This document shows, piece after piece, positions 52,056-60,671 of a DNA stretch of 64,000 nucleotides. Position 1 is the first letter of the stretch, and every line of letters starts with the position of its first letter. The translations under genes were made by a program, and so were the position numbers. The DNA comes from Lachnospiraceae bacterium (GTDB taxonomy: Bacteria; Bacillota; Clostridia; Lachnospirales; Lachnospiraceae). Where the stretch lies: positions 1 to 64,000 of the forward strand of contig CABJAB010000001.1 in the NCBI GenBank assembly GCA_902363445.1. The letters are read 5' to 3'. The notes beneath the pieces were generated by a model. It had not been told where the DNA came from. It saw only the letters and a program-made list of their open reading frames with translations, and made no database searches.

Positions 52056-53558
52056 TTATTTCCATCCGCTGTCCTTCACATCCAGCAGCTTTTCTACCAT
52101 ACTTTCCACATCCGCACGGTCCGATATTTCCACACGGATTCCATGCTTCGCGGCCTCCTCCGCCGTCTGCGCTCCGATGCAGAGGCCCCGTATCCCGCTT
52201 AAATCGGCTCCCTGCATCATCTGCACGAATCCTTTCACCGTAGACGCGCTGGTAAAGGTCACAATGTCATCCGGCAGAAGTTTAAATTCTGTCCCGCCGA
52301 TTTGTTCCCACACGGTATCATAGACCGGAATATCCTCAAACACGATTCCCGCCTCCGTCAGCGGCGCGATGATCTGTTCTGTGCCAATCCTGGCCCTCGG
52401 GAGAAGAAGCCTCTCGCCGGGAGCTACCGACTGAGCCAGGAGCTTCCCGAATGCGTCCCCTGTGTATGTCTCCGGCTGCAGCTCCACCAGAATCCCCCTC
52501 TTTTCCACAGACCTTCTGGTCGCCGGCCCAATAGCCGCGAACCGTATCCCTGCCAGGCCTCTCACATCAATCTTGCGGCGATAGAGCGCGTCAAAAAAGC
52601 AGTCCGCCCCCTCTGCGCTGGTGAAACCGATCCACTGATACCGCTCAAGGCTTTGAAGCGCGTCCTCCAGCGGTTTATTGTCTTCTATCGGCCTTGTTTT
52701 TATGGCCGGAAGCAGGATCACCTCCGCGCCCAGAGCCTCCAGCCTGTCCGCCAGCTTCCTGCTCCTCTTTTTCGGCCTGGTGACAACGACCCTCTGTTTC
52801 CCAAGAGGCCTGTCCTCCGCCCAATGAAAGGTATCCGCCAGGCTGCAGACCTTTCCGACCACGATCAGAGAAGGGGAACTCATATTCGCTTTATCGGCTT
52901 CCTCCTTCAGTCCGGAAAGAGTGGATACCACCTTCCGCTGCGCGGCAGTTGTCCCCCTCTCCAGCACCGCTGCCGGCATATCCGGATCCATCCCGGCTTT
53001 TAAAAGCCCTTCACATATATCCCCCAGGGCGCTGAGGCCCATATAAAACACCAGAGTCCCATCCAGCCTGGATAAGGTCTCATAATCCAGCTCTTCCTCG
53101 CTTCCCCTCTTCTTATGTGCGGTTATCAGATGTACGGAAGAACAGTAGTCCCTGTGGGTCACCGGTATTCCGGCGTAGGCCGGCACGGCCGCCGCCGCGG
53201 TCACCCCCGGCACAACCTCAAAGGGAATCCCGTTCTTCGCCAGAAGCTCCAGCTCTTCTCCTCCCCTTCCAAATACAAAGGGGTCTCCTCCCTTCAGCCG
53301 GACAACGCGTTTTCCCTCTTTTGCTTTATCCAGAAGGATCTGGTTGATCTCTTCCTGAGGCACCGGATGCGCTCCGGACTGCTTCCCTACATTTATCTTC
53401 TCCGCCGTCTGCGGCATCATCTGGAGGACCGCCTGTCCCACCAGACGGTCATACACCACTACCTGGGCCTGTTCCAGCGCCCGAAGTCCCTTTAACGTAA
53501 ACAATCCGGGATCCGAGGGGCCGGCCCCCACCAGCCATACCTTGCCGATCTTATCCAT
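52056..53558 (-). CDS. cobA-hemD: Fused uroporphyrinogen-III C-methyltransferase and uroporphyrinogen-III synthase
   Basis: The 500-residue fusion has a SAM methyltransferase half (about 1-245; VWLVGAGPSDPGLFTLKG, GGDPFVFGRGGEE, VVPGVTAAAAVPAYAGIP) and a HemD half (about 250-500; RVVVTRPKKRSRKLADRLEALG and TFTSASTVKGFVQ). It closes hydroxymethylbilane to uroporphyrinogen III and methylates it to precorrin-2. The pairing directs flow toward siroheme and cobalamin. The fusion is usual in clostridia. Confidence 0.95.
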   Translation of the reverse strand: MDKIGKVWLVGAGPSDPGLFTLKGLRALEQAQVVVYDRLVGQAVLQMMPQTAEKINVGKQSGAHPVPQEEINQILLDKAKEGKRVVRLKGGDPFVFGRGGEELELLAKNGIPFEVVPGVTAAAAVPAYAGIPVTHRDYCSSVHLITAHKKRGSEEELDYETLSRLDGTLVFYMGLSALGDICEGLLKAGMDPDMPAAVLERGTTAAQRKVVSTLSGLKEEADKANMSSPSLIVVGKVCSLADTFHWAEDRPLGKQRVVVTRPKKRSRKLADRLEALGAEVILLPAIKTRPIEDNKPLEDALQSLERYQWIGFTSAEGADCFFDALYRRKIDVRGLAGIRFAAIGPATRRSVEKRGILVELQPETYTGDAFGKLLAQSVAPGERLLLPRARIGTEQIIAPLTEAGIVFEDIPVYDTVWEQIGGTEFKLLPDDIVTFTSASTVKGFVQMMQGADLSGIRGLCIGAQTAEEAAKHGIRVEISDRADVESMVEKLLDVKDSGWK

Positions 53559-53587
53559 ATCTGACTGCCGCCTTTCTCATTATAATC

Positions 53588-54505
53588 CTAAGTCCATACT
53601 CCATCCGCCGCTTTCAGCCGGAGCGCATCTGCCAAATCCACGCCCAGTTTCTCCGCTTCCTCCGGTCTCCCCTGTGTACAGCCGATCGAATACCGGCCTG
53701 TCTCTTCATCAAAGAAGAGCCCCCGCAGACAGAGCTGTCCGTCTTTTTTTTCCGCATACGCGGCTATGGGGGAAGAGCATCCTCCGTTAAGCTTCCTCAC
53801 AAAGCTTCTCTCCGCTCCAGCTGTCTGCCAGGCGTCTTCATCATTGATGCAGTCCAGATAAGAATAGTCTTCACCAGCTCTTCCCTGGACCGCCAGCACC
53901 GCCTGCCCCGCCGCGGGAATCACCTGTTCCGGCTCTAAATATGTATCGATCCGTTCTTCAAGTCCCAGGCGGATGAGCCCCGCCGCCGCCAGGACTATGA
54001 CGTCATATCCGTCTTCGTCCAGCTTTCTGAGCCTAGTCAGCACATTTCCCCGTATCAAAAGGAATTCTGCCTCCGGAAACATCTTTTTCAGCTGAAGGCG
54101 GCGTCTTTCACTGGATGTCCCGATCCGGAATGGCCTGCCGTCCTCCGGTCTCCACTTTTTCCCGCCCTTGGGATACACCAGGACATCTCTGGGCTCCCCG
54201 CGCCGGGATAATGCCACGATAGGCATACCCTCCGGCTGCTCCATTGGCATATCCTTCAGGCTGTGGACCGAAAAATCAATTCGCCTTTCCCGGAGCGCCT
54301 TATCCAATTCCTTTACAAAAAGGCCTTTTCCGCCCACTTTATCCAGGCTCCGGTCCAGGATCATGTCACCGGTAGTCTTCATGGTCACCAGCTCAAACTG
54401 AAGCTCCGGATGATGTTCTTCTATTTCCCGCAGAAGCAGCATAGTCTGTTCCACCGCCAGCCTGCTTTCCCTGCTTCCCACACGGATCACTCGTCTTCCT
54501 TCCAT
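53588..54505 (-). CDS. hemC: Hydroxymethylbilane synthase
   Basis: The 305-residue enzyme polymerises four porphobilinogens. It has the N-terminal RVGSRESRLAVEQ, the VHSLKDMP motif and the dipyrromethane cofactor cysteine in LNGGCSSPIAAYA. Its ATG overlaps the stop of the preceding sirC-like gene by one base, so the genes are coupled. The next gene starts 29 bp after its end. Confidence 0.96.
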   Translation of the reverse strand: MEGRRVIRVGSRESRLAVEQTMLLLREIEEHHPELQFELVTMKTTGDMILDRSLDKVGGKGLFVKELDKALRERRIDFSVHSLKDMPMEQPEGMPIVALSRRGEPRDVLVYPKGGKKWRPEDGRPFRIGTSSERRRLQLKKMFPEAEFLLIRGNVLTRLRKLDEDGYDVIVLAAAGLIRLGLEERIDTYLEPEQVIPAAGQAVLAVQGRAGEDYSYLDCINDEDAWQTAGAERSFVRKLNGGCSSPIAAYAEKKDGQLCLRGLFFDEETGRYSIGCTQGRPEEAEKLGVDLADALRLKAADGVWT

Positions 54506-54963
54506 TAAACTCCCGCCTTTTCCTTCCAGAATTCCCGAATCTCTTCCGCCGCCTGTCTGGCAAGCCTGTGATCTTCACCGCCGGCACAGATTCCGGCCAC
54601 AAGGCTTCCTTTTTTGGCGATCCCCGGAAAATAAAAACTGCATTCTTCCTTCTTATCCGCCACGTTCACCGGAATACCCGCCTCTGAGCACCATCCAAAA
54701 ATCTGGTGATTGATTTCCCGCTTATCCGCCGCGGCCACGACCAAATATGCCGTTTCCATATCTCGTCTTTCCACAGGCCGCAGCTCACATTGAATTTTCC
54801 CTGCCTTCCAGAGGCCTCTGACCTCATCGGATATTTCCGGCGCGATGACCAGCACGCTGGCGCCGAATTCGGCCAGGACTCTGATCCGCCTGGTCCCGAT
54901 GGTCCCGGCGCCGGCCACGACCGCTCTTTTCCCTTCCAGCTCCACAAACATCGGAAATCGCAT
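54505..54963 (-). CDS. Precorrin-2 dehydrogenase (SirC/Met8 N-terminal type)
   Basis: The 152-residue protein has the NAD-binding Rossmann motif VVAGAGTIGTRRI (15-27) and the LVVAAADKREINHQIF segment of CysG/Met8 N-terminal domains. It oxidises precorrin-2 to sirohydrochlorin. The length stops before the dimerisation/chelatase part of full-length enzymes, so iron insertion probably needs another protein. It is between hemA and hemC. Confidence 0.88.
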   Translation of the reverse strand: MRFPMFVELEGKRAVVAGAGTIGTRRIRVLAEFGASVLVIAPEISDEVRGLWKAGKIQCELRPVERRDMETAYLVVAAADKREINHQIFGWCSEAGIPVNVADKKEECSFYFPGIAKKGSLVAGICAGGEDHRLARQAAEEIREFWKEKAGV

Positions 54964-55004
54964 GTATTACCGTCCTTCCCGCCGTCTTCCAGCCAAACTG
55001 CCGT

Positions 55005-56243
55005 TTACTCCAGATGCTCCGCCGAACGTCTGAGTCCGTCCAGACAGAGCTTCCATGCCTCCTGTTCCAGCTCTTCCCGAAGCCCATAGCAAAGCTTCGC
55101 CACCACCTTGGAGGCTGATCTCCCGATAGCCCGTTCCAGCTCTTCTCTATCTTCCAAGGGCAGTCCCAGACGCTTAAGCTCCTTTCGAAGCCTCGCAGAA
55201 GTATCCTCTCCCGCCGTCTTGGAAATCTCTTTCACCACCGGGACATACTCCCGGAATTCATACCACTGTTCATATTCCATCTCATATTTCGTTAGAATCC
55301 CGTCGGCCACCGCGATCTGCCTGGAATCCCCTTCATATTTAAGCCTGCTGAAGCTGTCCATATCATAAAGCTTTATTCCCGGAAGCTTCGTGAGCTCCGG
55401 TTCCATATCCCTCGGAATAGCCAGATCCACAAATACCTTCTCTCCGCCGTCAAGACAGACCTCCGCCCGCTCCTTCGTCAGGGTATAATGGGGGCTGACC
55501 GTCGCGCTGACCACAATATCCATCTGGGCCAGCCGCTCATACCGGGCGTGATAATCAATCACCCGGCAGCCCGCCGGGATAATGGCCTCTCTCGTCTTAT
55601 ACTGCCGCAGAGTCATGAATACCTCTCCGCCTGCTTTCACCAGCTCCGCCGCTGCCAGTCTCCCAATCTCACCGTTTCCGATTACCATACAGCGTTTTCC
55701 CCGGACGGGTATCTGTTCTTTTTGCAGCAGAAGAGTCATGGCCGCCGCCACAGACCGGTCCACGTTGGTCAGCAGAACCTCTGTCTTTACCTTTTTCGCG
55801 CCGGTCACCGCCGTCCGGAACAAGGTCTCCAGCACGGAATCCACCGCCGCCTGTTCTCTCGCCGCATCCAGTGCGTGCTTCACCTGGGTGATGATCTGGT
55901 CGTCCCCAAATATCTGGGACCGCAGCCCACAGGACAATTCCATCAGGTAATGGACTGCCTCCATTCCTTCTCTGACCGTAAAATACGGCTCATATGCTTC
56001 AAAAGCCTGCCCCTTTTCCTGTGCGAGAAGCGCCGCGGGATTCAGGCTGTCAAAGCTTTCATCCTCTCCGCTCATCCAGTATTCTGTCCGGTTGCAGGTG
56101 GAAATGATGACGCATCCGGTCATACCCTCCATCTCTCTGCTGTTCTTAAGCGCCCTTTCCACTGCAGAAGCCGTCATGGAAAACAGCTCCCGTACCTGGA
56201 CCGGCGCTTTCCGGTAATCAATACCGGCCATCTTTATCCTCAT
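55005..56243 (-). CDS. hemA: Glutamyl-tRNA reductase
   Basis: The 412-residue enzyme reduces glutamyl-tRNA to glutamate-1-semialdehyde, the first committed step. The catalytic cysteine lies in CVIISTCNRTEYW (C50 region), the NADPH-binding domain has CMVIGNGEIGRLAA, and a C-terminal helical dimerisation domain follows. It is the first gene of the operon, behind a structured leader of about 190 bases. AAGAGG precedes the ATG. Confidence 0.95.
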   Translation of the reverse strand: MRIKMAGIDYRKAPVQVRELFSMTASAVERALKNSREMEGMTGCVIISTCNRTEYWMSGEDESFDSLNPAALLAQEKGQAFEAYEPYFTVREGMEAVHYLMELSCGLRSQIFGDDQIITQVKHALDAAREQAAVDSVLETLFRTAVTGAKKVKTEVLLTNVDRSVAAAMTLLLQKEQIPVRGKRCMVIGNGEIGRLAAAELVKAGGEVFMTLRQYKTREAIIPAGCRVIDYHARYERLAQMDIVVSATVSPHYTLTKERAEVCLDGGEKVFVDLAIPRDMEPELTKLPGIKLYDMDSFSRLKYEGDSRQIAVADGILTKYEMEYEQWYEFREYVPVVKEISKTAGEDTSARLRKELKRLGLPLEDREELERAIGRSASKVVAKLCYGLREELEQEAWKLCLDGLRRSAEHLE

Positions 56244-56307
56244 GAAAATATTGATCCTCTTTTCTGTACGTATCTGCTATGTAATAAGAAAACAAATTTT
56301 TCCTCCC

Positions 56308-56435
56308 GCGTATAAGCCGCTGGTTTTCGGCCGCGAATACGCAGAAACGGGAAATCATTCAAAGGTATACTCAAGGGCACTCCTTAATACACGCCCTCCG
56401 GGCAGGCACACTTCGTGCGGCAAGGTATGATTTCC
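56308..56435 (-). promoter_or_regulatory. Structured leader of the hem operon
   Basis: Read on the minus strand, the leader begins with a domain closed by GGAAATCAT/ATGATTTCC (56435-56427 with 56358-56350). It encloses three hairpins: GCAC/GTGC (56406-56418), GCCC/GGGC (56393-56403) and AAGG/CCTT (56373-56385), a four-way junction. A second stem, GCGTAT/ATACGC (56308-56342) with an inner GCCG/CGGC, follows before the ribosome site. I match it to no known riboswitch. Regulation of haem precursor synthesis at the RNA level is an inference. Confidence 0.5.
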
Positions 56436-56441
56436 TCGCCC

Positions 56442-56469
56442 ATTATATCACATATTTCTATGTCTGCAA
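56442..56469 (-). promoter_or_regulatory. Promoter of the hem operon
   Basis: On the minus strand TTGCAG (56469-56464), 16 bp and TATAAT (56447-56442). The predicted start near 56435 coincides with the first base of the structured leader. The -35 box overlaps the end of the LysR gene. Confidence 0.6.
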
Positions 56470-57378
56470 GATGCCGACATGTTTTCCGGGAGGAAGCTCC
56501 GGCTCCCGATAGGTATGCAGAATCTTCTCCAACGCCTGCATATCCTCTCCAATGAATTTATTTTTATGATACACGATTTTAAACGACCGGTCCCATTCTC
56601 TGGTACTGCTCCCAAACGCTCCTATATTCCCCTGTTCTATCTCATCCAGGATAAGCCGGATGGACAGCACAGCCAGGCACCCGTTCTTCATCACCGCTTC
56701 TTTCATCGCCTCCGAAGACGCGCACTCTCCGCAGACGCGGATATTCACATGGCGGCTCTCGAGAAAGCTCTCAAATAATGCTCTTGTACCGCTTCCGCCT
56801 TCACGCATGAGGAACTGCTGTCCATGAAGATCCTGCAAGGTCAGCTCCTTCCGGCCGAAAAACGGATGCTCCTTTCCGCAGGCCAGGACCAGATAGTCCT
56901 GTATCATCGGAATACTCACCAGCTCCGGACTTCTTACTCTTCCCTCCAAGACGCCCACATCCAGCTCTGCTTTCAGCAGCAGTTCTTCCACGAACGCCGT
57001 ATTGTTCACACAGGTATAGACCTCTGTTTCCGGCCTCTCTTCTTTCAGGGCTTCCAGGATTCCGGACAGCAGGCAGTTTCCTACCGTAACGGATGCTCCG
57101 AGCTTTAACAGCCGTTTCCGGCCCGTTAAAAACATGGCGGCCTCCAGCTCATCAAACTGGCGTATCACCTGTCTGGCGTAGGTCAGCAGCATTTTCCCCT
57201 CTTCTGTGATAAAAAGCCTCTTGGACAGACGCTCAAAGAGCTTCACCTGATAATGCTCTTCCAGCTCCCGGATGGTCTGGCTAACCGTAGGCTGTGAGAT
57301 AAAACACCGCTCCGCGGCCGCGCTCATCTTCCCGGTGTCCGCCACCTCCACAAATATTTTTAGATGCCGTATCGTCAT
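56458..57378 (-). CDS. LysR-family transcriptional regulator
   Basis: The 306-residue protein has the LysR N-terminal helix-turn-helix (MSAAAERCFISQPTVSQTIRELE, about 18-40) and the two-lobed effector domain (90-290). The sequence style is of the CysL/CbbR kind, but the effector is not evident. It lies upstream of the hem operon on the same strand and diverges from the cotJ operon, so it could control either. Confidence 0.88.
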   Translation of the reverse strand: MTIRHLKIFVEVADTGKMSAAAERCFISQPTVSQTIRELEEHYQVKLFERLSKRLFITEEGKMLLTYARQVIRQFDELEAAMFLTGRKRLLKLGASVTVGNCLLSGILEALKEERPETEVYTCVNNTAFVEELLLKAELDVGVLEGRVRSPELVSIPMIQDYLVLACGKEHPFFGRKELTLQDLHGQQFLMREGGSGTRALFESFLESRHVNIRVCGECASSEAMKEAVMKNGCLAVLSIRLILDEIEQGNIGAFGSSTREWDRSFKIVYHKNKFIGEDMQALEKILHTYREPELPPGKHVGILQT

Positions 57379-57487
57379 ATTTTTATCCTTTATAGGTTTT
57401 TTCTATATGTTCAAAGAAATCATATCACTTTCCCGATGAATACGCAAGACTCCCTACATGCAATCCTGCACCTTCCATCCAGTTTTA

Positions 57488-57496
57488 CATACATTA
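57488..57496 (+). promoter_or_regulatory. Possible mother-cell sigma-factor -10 element of the cotJ operon
   Basis: CATACATTA matches the sporulation sigma-K -10 pattern CATAnnnTA, and CATACATT is also near the sigma-E -10 sequence. An AC dinucleotide stands about 16 bp upstream as a sigma-K -35 would. It lies 36 bp before the cotJA start. Sporulation control is expected for coat genes. Confidence 0.35.
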
Positions 57497-57531
57497 CTAA
57501 TAACCATACCAATCTGAAAGGAGTTCTTATA

Positions 57532-58137
57532 TTGGAACGTTACAATCAGCGCCGCTGTGACTGCCGGCGCAATGCAGCTATGTCCAGTTCCTGCGGCAGC
57601 CCTGCGCCTTGTAATACAGCCGGGCAGAATTGCTCCTGCGGAAATCCCGCATCTCGTGCAATGCCCGGTTCTTGTGATACCCCTACGCCCCGTACCATGC
57701 CCGGCTCCTGCGGCTGTTCTTCATCCCGCAATACGTCAGGCTCCTGTGGATGCTCTTCACCCAGAAACACATCCGGTTCCTGCGGATGCTCGGCACCCAG
57801 AAACACATCCGGCTCCTGCGGATGCTCGGCACCCAGCAGTACATCCGGCTCCTGCGGATGCTCGGCACCCAATACCGCATCCGGTTCCTGCGGCGGCCCC
57901 TCGCCCCGTACCGCGCCCCGGCAGAATTGCCCCTGCCAGTCCGGCTCCTGTGTGGATGATAATGTCTGCCGCCCCGGCGGCTGCCCTTCTTCTGCAAACC
58001 AGGACGTCGCCATGGGCTATGTCCCCTGGCAGCAATGGGAATGTACGTATCCCCTGGATCAGGCTCTCTTCATCGGGACGGTCTTTCCGTCTCTGGATAA
58101 ACCATTTGTGATCGGGAGGTGCGCAGTTCGTCCATGA
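57532..58137 (+). CDS. cotJA: CotJA-like spore coat protein with a long Cys-rich repeat domain
   Basis: The 201-residue protein starts at TTG, eight bases after AAAGGAG. The last 60 residues match CotJA (AMGYVPWQQWECTYPLDQALFIGTVFPSLDKPF). Before them lie about 130 residues rich in C, G, S and P, with five 12-residue repeats of the form GSCGCSAPRNTS (DNA repeats of 36 bp). Classical CotJA is about 80 residues, so this extension is unusual and may bind metal or cross-link in the coat. Its stop overlaps the start of cotJB. Confidence 0.8.
   Translation: MERYNQRRCDCRRNAAMSSSCGSPAPCNTAGQNCSCGNPASRAMPGSCDTPTPRTMPGSCGCSSSRNTSGSCGCSSPRNTSGSCGCSAPRNTSGSCGCSAPSSTSGSCGCSAPNTASGSCGGPSPRTAPRQNCPCQSGSCVDDNVCRPGGCPSSANQDVAMGYVPWQQWECTYPLDQALFIGTVFPSLDKPFVIGRCAVRP
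57702..57893 (+). repeat. 36-bp tandem repeats coding GSCGCS units
   Basis: About five in-frame copies of a 36-bp unit code for GSCGCSxxxNTS. Neighbouring copies differ by only a few bases (for example at the R/S and A/S positions), which suggests recent expansion and a chance of copy-number variation. Confidence 0.75.
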
Positions 58138-58418
58138 ATGAATTAATGACTCAAATCTATCAGTACAGCTTTGCTGTAGATGATGTCCTTCTGTATCTGG
58201 ACACTCATCCGGATGACCAGGATGCCCTGGCCTACTATCAGTGCATGAGAGACGCCAGAGAGACGGCGGTTGCAGCTTATGAATGCCAATACGGTCCTCT
58301 GACAGTAGACGGCGTGAAGGATTCCGCCGATTATTGGACCTGGGTGAACGGCCCCTGGCCCTGGGAAGGAGGTGGGAGCACATGTGGAACTATGAGAAGA
58401 GGCTGCAATACCCGGTAA
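58134..58418 (+). CDS. cotJB: CotJB-like spore coat protein
   Basis: The 94-residue protein has the CotJB pattern YQYSFAVDDVLLYLDTHPDDQDALAYYQ and ends near YGPLTVDGV, WTWVNGPWPWEGG. The ATG overlaps the cotJA stop in ATGA, and GGGAGG lies 14 bases upstream. It overlaps the start of cotJC. Together the three genes form the cotJ operon, whose products localise to the spore coat. Confidence 0.88.
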   Translation: MNELMTQIYQYSFAVDDVLLYLDTHPDDQDALAYYQCMRDARETAVAAYECQYGPLTVDGVKDSADYWTWVNGPWPWEGGGSTCGTMRRGCNTR

Positions 58419-59005
58419 ATATTACGACTCCCAACGCAAAAATCGCTAAGGTGATCATGAGTCAGTATGGTGGCCCCGATGGTGAAATGGGCGCTTCCAT
58501 GCGCTATCTTTCCCAGCGCTACGTCATGCCCTACAAGCAGTGCCAGGCAACTCTGACCGATATCGGTACCGAGGAACTGGCCCATCTGGAGATCGTGGCT
58601 TCCATCGTCCATCAGCTGACCCGGAACCTGACCGCAGAACAGCTGGAAGCAGAAGGCTTTGCCGCATACTATGTGGACCACACCGTGGGCATCTGGCCTC
58701 AGGCGGCCGGCGGCGTCCCCTTCAATGCCTGCGAATTCCAGTCCAAAGGAGATCCCATCACAGATCTCTTTGAAGATATGGCCGCAGAACAAAAAGCGCG
58801 TACGACCTACGACAACATTCTCCGTCTTGTAAAGGACCCGGAGGTCTGCGACCCCATCCGCTTCCTTCGTGAAAGAGAAATCGTGCATTTCCAGAGGTTC
58901 GGTGAAGCGCTTCGCGTCACTCAGGAAAATCTGGATTCCAAGAACTTCTATGCCTTTAACCCTGCCTTTGACAAGATGGGCGGCGACTGCCCCTGTAGGA
59001 AATAA
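58382..59005 (+). CDS. cotJC: CotJC, manganese catalase-like spore coat protein
   Basis: The 207-residue protein belongs to the dimanganese catalase family, with metal ligands in DIGTEELAHLEIVASIVHQL (E and H of the four-helix bundle) and in REREIVHFQRFGEAL. It may remove hydrogen peroxide in the coat. GGAGGTGG precedes the ATG, which lies inside cotJB. It is followed 4 bp later by a Cu/Zn superoxide dismutase-like gene. Confidence 0.92.
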   Translation: MWNYEKRLQYPVNITTPNAKIAKVIMSQYGGPDGEMGASMRYLSQRYVMPYKQCQATLTDIGTEELAHLEIVASIVHQLTRNLTAEQLEAEGFAAYYVDHTVGIWPQAAGGVPFNACEFQSKGDPITDLFEDMAAEQKARTTYDNILRLVKDPEVCDPIRFLREREIVHFQRFGEALRVTQENLDSKNFYAFNPAFDKMGGDCPCRK

Positions 59006-59009
59006 ATCT

Positions 59010-59507
59010 ATGAGAACCGAATTAAACGACGCTTTTGATACCATTCTGAGGATGACGCCCGTTGCCCATTCGGATATTTACGGCAGCGACGAATACCCGG
59101 ATATTCACGGCACGGTATACTTTTATCCCTTCTGGGATGGAACTCTGGTCGTGGTGGAAGCCGCCGGACTTCCGTTCACAGACCGCGCCTGTACAGAAGG
59201 AATCTTCGGATTTCATATCCATGAAGGAGATTCCTGCACGGGGACTCCGGAGGAACCGTTTTCAGAAACGGGAAGCCACTATAATCCGGGAAACTGCGAG
59301 CACCCGAATCACGCGGGGGACTTTCCTCCTCTGTTCGGAAACAATGGCTACGCTCTCAGCATGTTCTACACCAACCGGTTTCTGCCGGATGAGGTCATAG
59401 GACGGACCGTTATTATCCACGATCATCCAGACGATTTCCACACACAGCCTTCCGGGGATTCCGGCGCAAAAATGGCCTGTGGAGAAATCGTAGGCGATCT
59501 GGTATAG
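59010..59507 (+). CDS. Cu/Zn superoxide dismutase-like protein
   Basis: The 165-residue protein has the copper-ligand motif GFHIHEGDSC, a further HYNPGNCEHPNHAGDFPPL zinc-loop segment, and the C-terminal IHDHPDDFHTQPSGDSGAKMACGEI. These are the metal-binding residues of the SodC family. There is no signal peptide, unlike most bacterial SodC. AGGAAAT precedes the ATG, 4 bp after cotJC, so it is in the cotJ operon. Together they would pair superoxide and peroxide removal in the spore coat, which is an inference. Confidence 0.8.
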   Translation: MRTELNDAFDTILRMTPVAHSDIYGSDEYPDIHGTVYFYPFWDGTLVVVEAAGLPFTDRACTEGIFGFHIHEGDSCTGTPEEPFSETGSHYNPGNCEHPNHAGDFPPLFGNNGYALSMFYTNRFLPDEVIGRTVIIHDHPDDFHTQPSGDSGAKMACGEIVGDLV

Positions 59508-59525
59508 CGATATACCACAACAGGA

Positions 59526-59560
59526 CCGGAAGAAAGCAAACGCTTTCTTCCGGCCTTTTT
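59526..59560 (+). terminator. Terminator of the cotJ-SOD operon
   Basis: CCGGAAGAAAGC (59526-59537) and GCTTTCTTCCGG (59542-59553) form a perfect 12-bp stem with loop AAAC, followed by a T-run. Confidence 0.85.
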
Positions 59561-59583
59561 GCTGAAAATACTCCACCCATTCG

Positions 59584-59627
59584 TTGACATCACAGTCTTT
59601 TTCTAATATGATAATCCTAATAGGATT
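59584..59627 (+). promoter_or_regulatory. Promoter and palindrome of the GGDEF gene
   Basis: TTGACA (59584-59589), 17 bp and TATGAT (59607-59612) form a near-consensus promoter. AATCC-taata-GGATT (59613-59627) lies over the start point and may be an operator. Confidence 0.65.
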
Positions 59628-59673
59628 TCTATTTCCGCGATCGGATTTTTATATATGAACTCAGGAGAAGATC

Positions 59674-60663
59674 ATGACAGAACAAGAGTTGATCGATATC
59701 ACCAAACGCTTTTGGAATTTTTATCTCATGGAACCCACACCGGAGCATTTTCAGGAAATCCTTTCCTGCTGCAGTGACAGCCTGACTATCATCGGCACCG
59801 GCAAACATGAGGTCTATCAATCCCTGGAGGAAGCTGCTCACGCTCTTCTTGTGAACCAGCAGCAAGCCGCGCAGATTCAATTTGAGATTGTGGACGACTG
59901 GTACGCTTTCCGGTCCCTCTCCGAAACGGTCTGCCTTGTGTACGGCGGGCTGTGGGTCCGCGAAAAAGGAACGGCGGGCTCTCCGTTCCAGATCAACATG
60001 GACACCCGCTTCAGCGTCATCTTCCGCAGGGAAGAGGACGAAGCATGGAAGATCCTCCACATTCATCAGTCCACCCCTAATGTCGACCAGGCAGATCATG
60101 AATTCTATCCGAAGACCTTGTCCCAGCAGGTAAAGGACGCCCTCCAGCTGGCAGATGAATTCCGCTATAAATCGGAGCTGGATCTGATGACCGGCCTTTA
60201 TAATCACGTTTCTTTCCACGAAAAAGTAGAACGGTATCTGGAGAGCAACCAGGAAGCCACTTTTTTTCTGATCGATCTGGATTATTTTAAATCGGTAAAC
60301 GATACATACGGGCACGGGGAAGGCGACAAAGTCCTCAAGCGGTTCTCCCGCCTTCTTCAGGTATACAGCTCTTCTTCCAGCATACTGGGCCGCCTCGGAG
60401 GAGATGAATTCGCTGTTTTAGAACCGAGTATCCAACCCAAACGAGAGCTGGAGCAAAACCTCTTTTCTTTTCAAAAACAGTTCCGGGAGCTGATGGAGCG
60501 GTATGACTGCCGTCTGAGTCTCGGCTGTACCGCCGGCATCTGCCGCAGCAGCGGTCAGACGATCGATTTTGATACTCTGTACCGGAACGCAGATGAAGCC
60601 CTCTATTACGCCAAACGGCATAACAAGGGCTCCTACTGCTTCTTCGAAGATATCGCCCGCTAA
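59674..60663 (+). CDS. Diguanylate cyclase with an NTF2-like sensory domain
   Basis: The 329-residue soluble protein has an N-terminal SnoaL/NTF2-like domain (about 1-135, with WKILHIHQS) and a GGDEF domain (about 165-325) with the intact active site RLGGDEFAVL. It should make cyclic di-GMP, perhaps in response to a small ligand bound by the first domain. AGGAGAAG precedes the ATG. It converges with the SH3 gene on a shared terminator. Confidence 0.88.
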   Translation: MTEQELIDITKRFWNFYLMEPTPEHFQEILSCCSDSLTIIGTGKHEVYQSLEEAAHALLVNQQQAAQIQFEIVDDWYAFRSLSETVCLVYGGLWVREKGTAGSPFQINMDTRFSVIFRREEDEAWKILHIHQSTPNVDQADHEFYPKTLSQQVKDALQLADEFRYKSELDLMTGLYNHVSFHEKVERYLESNQEATFFLIDLDYFKSVNDTYGHGEGDKVLKRFSRLLQVYSSSSSILGRLGGDEFAVLEPSIQPKRELEQNLFSFQKQFRELMERYDCRLSLGCTAGICRSSGQTIDFDTLYRNADEALYYAKRHNKGSYCFFEDIAR

Positions 60664-60671
60664 ACAGCCGT

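Noticed and set aside
56349..56435. TPP riboswitch in front of hemA (because of CCTTTGAA)
   Set aside because: The essential CTGAGA core and the CCTGAT segment are absent, and the stem order differs.
57546..58013. 155-codon frame opposite to cotJA with PQEPDVLLGAEH repeats
   Set aside because: It is the antisense image of the Cys-rich repeats; the plus frame has the ribosome site and the CotJA domain.
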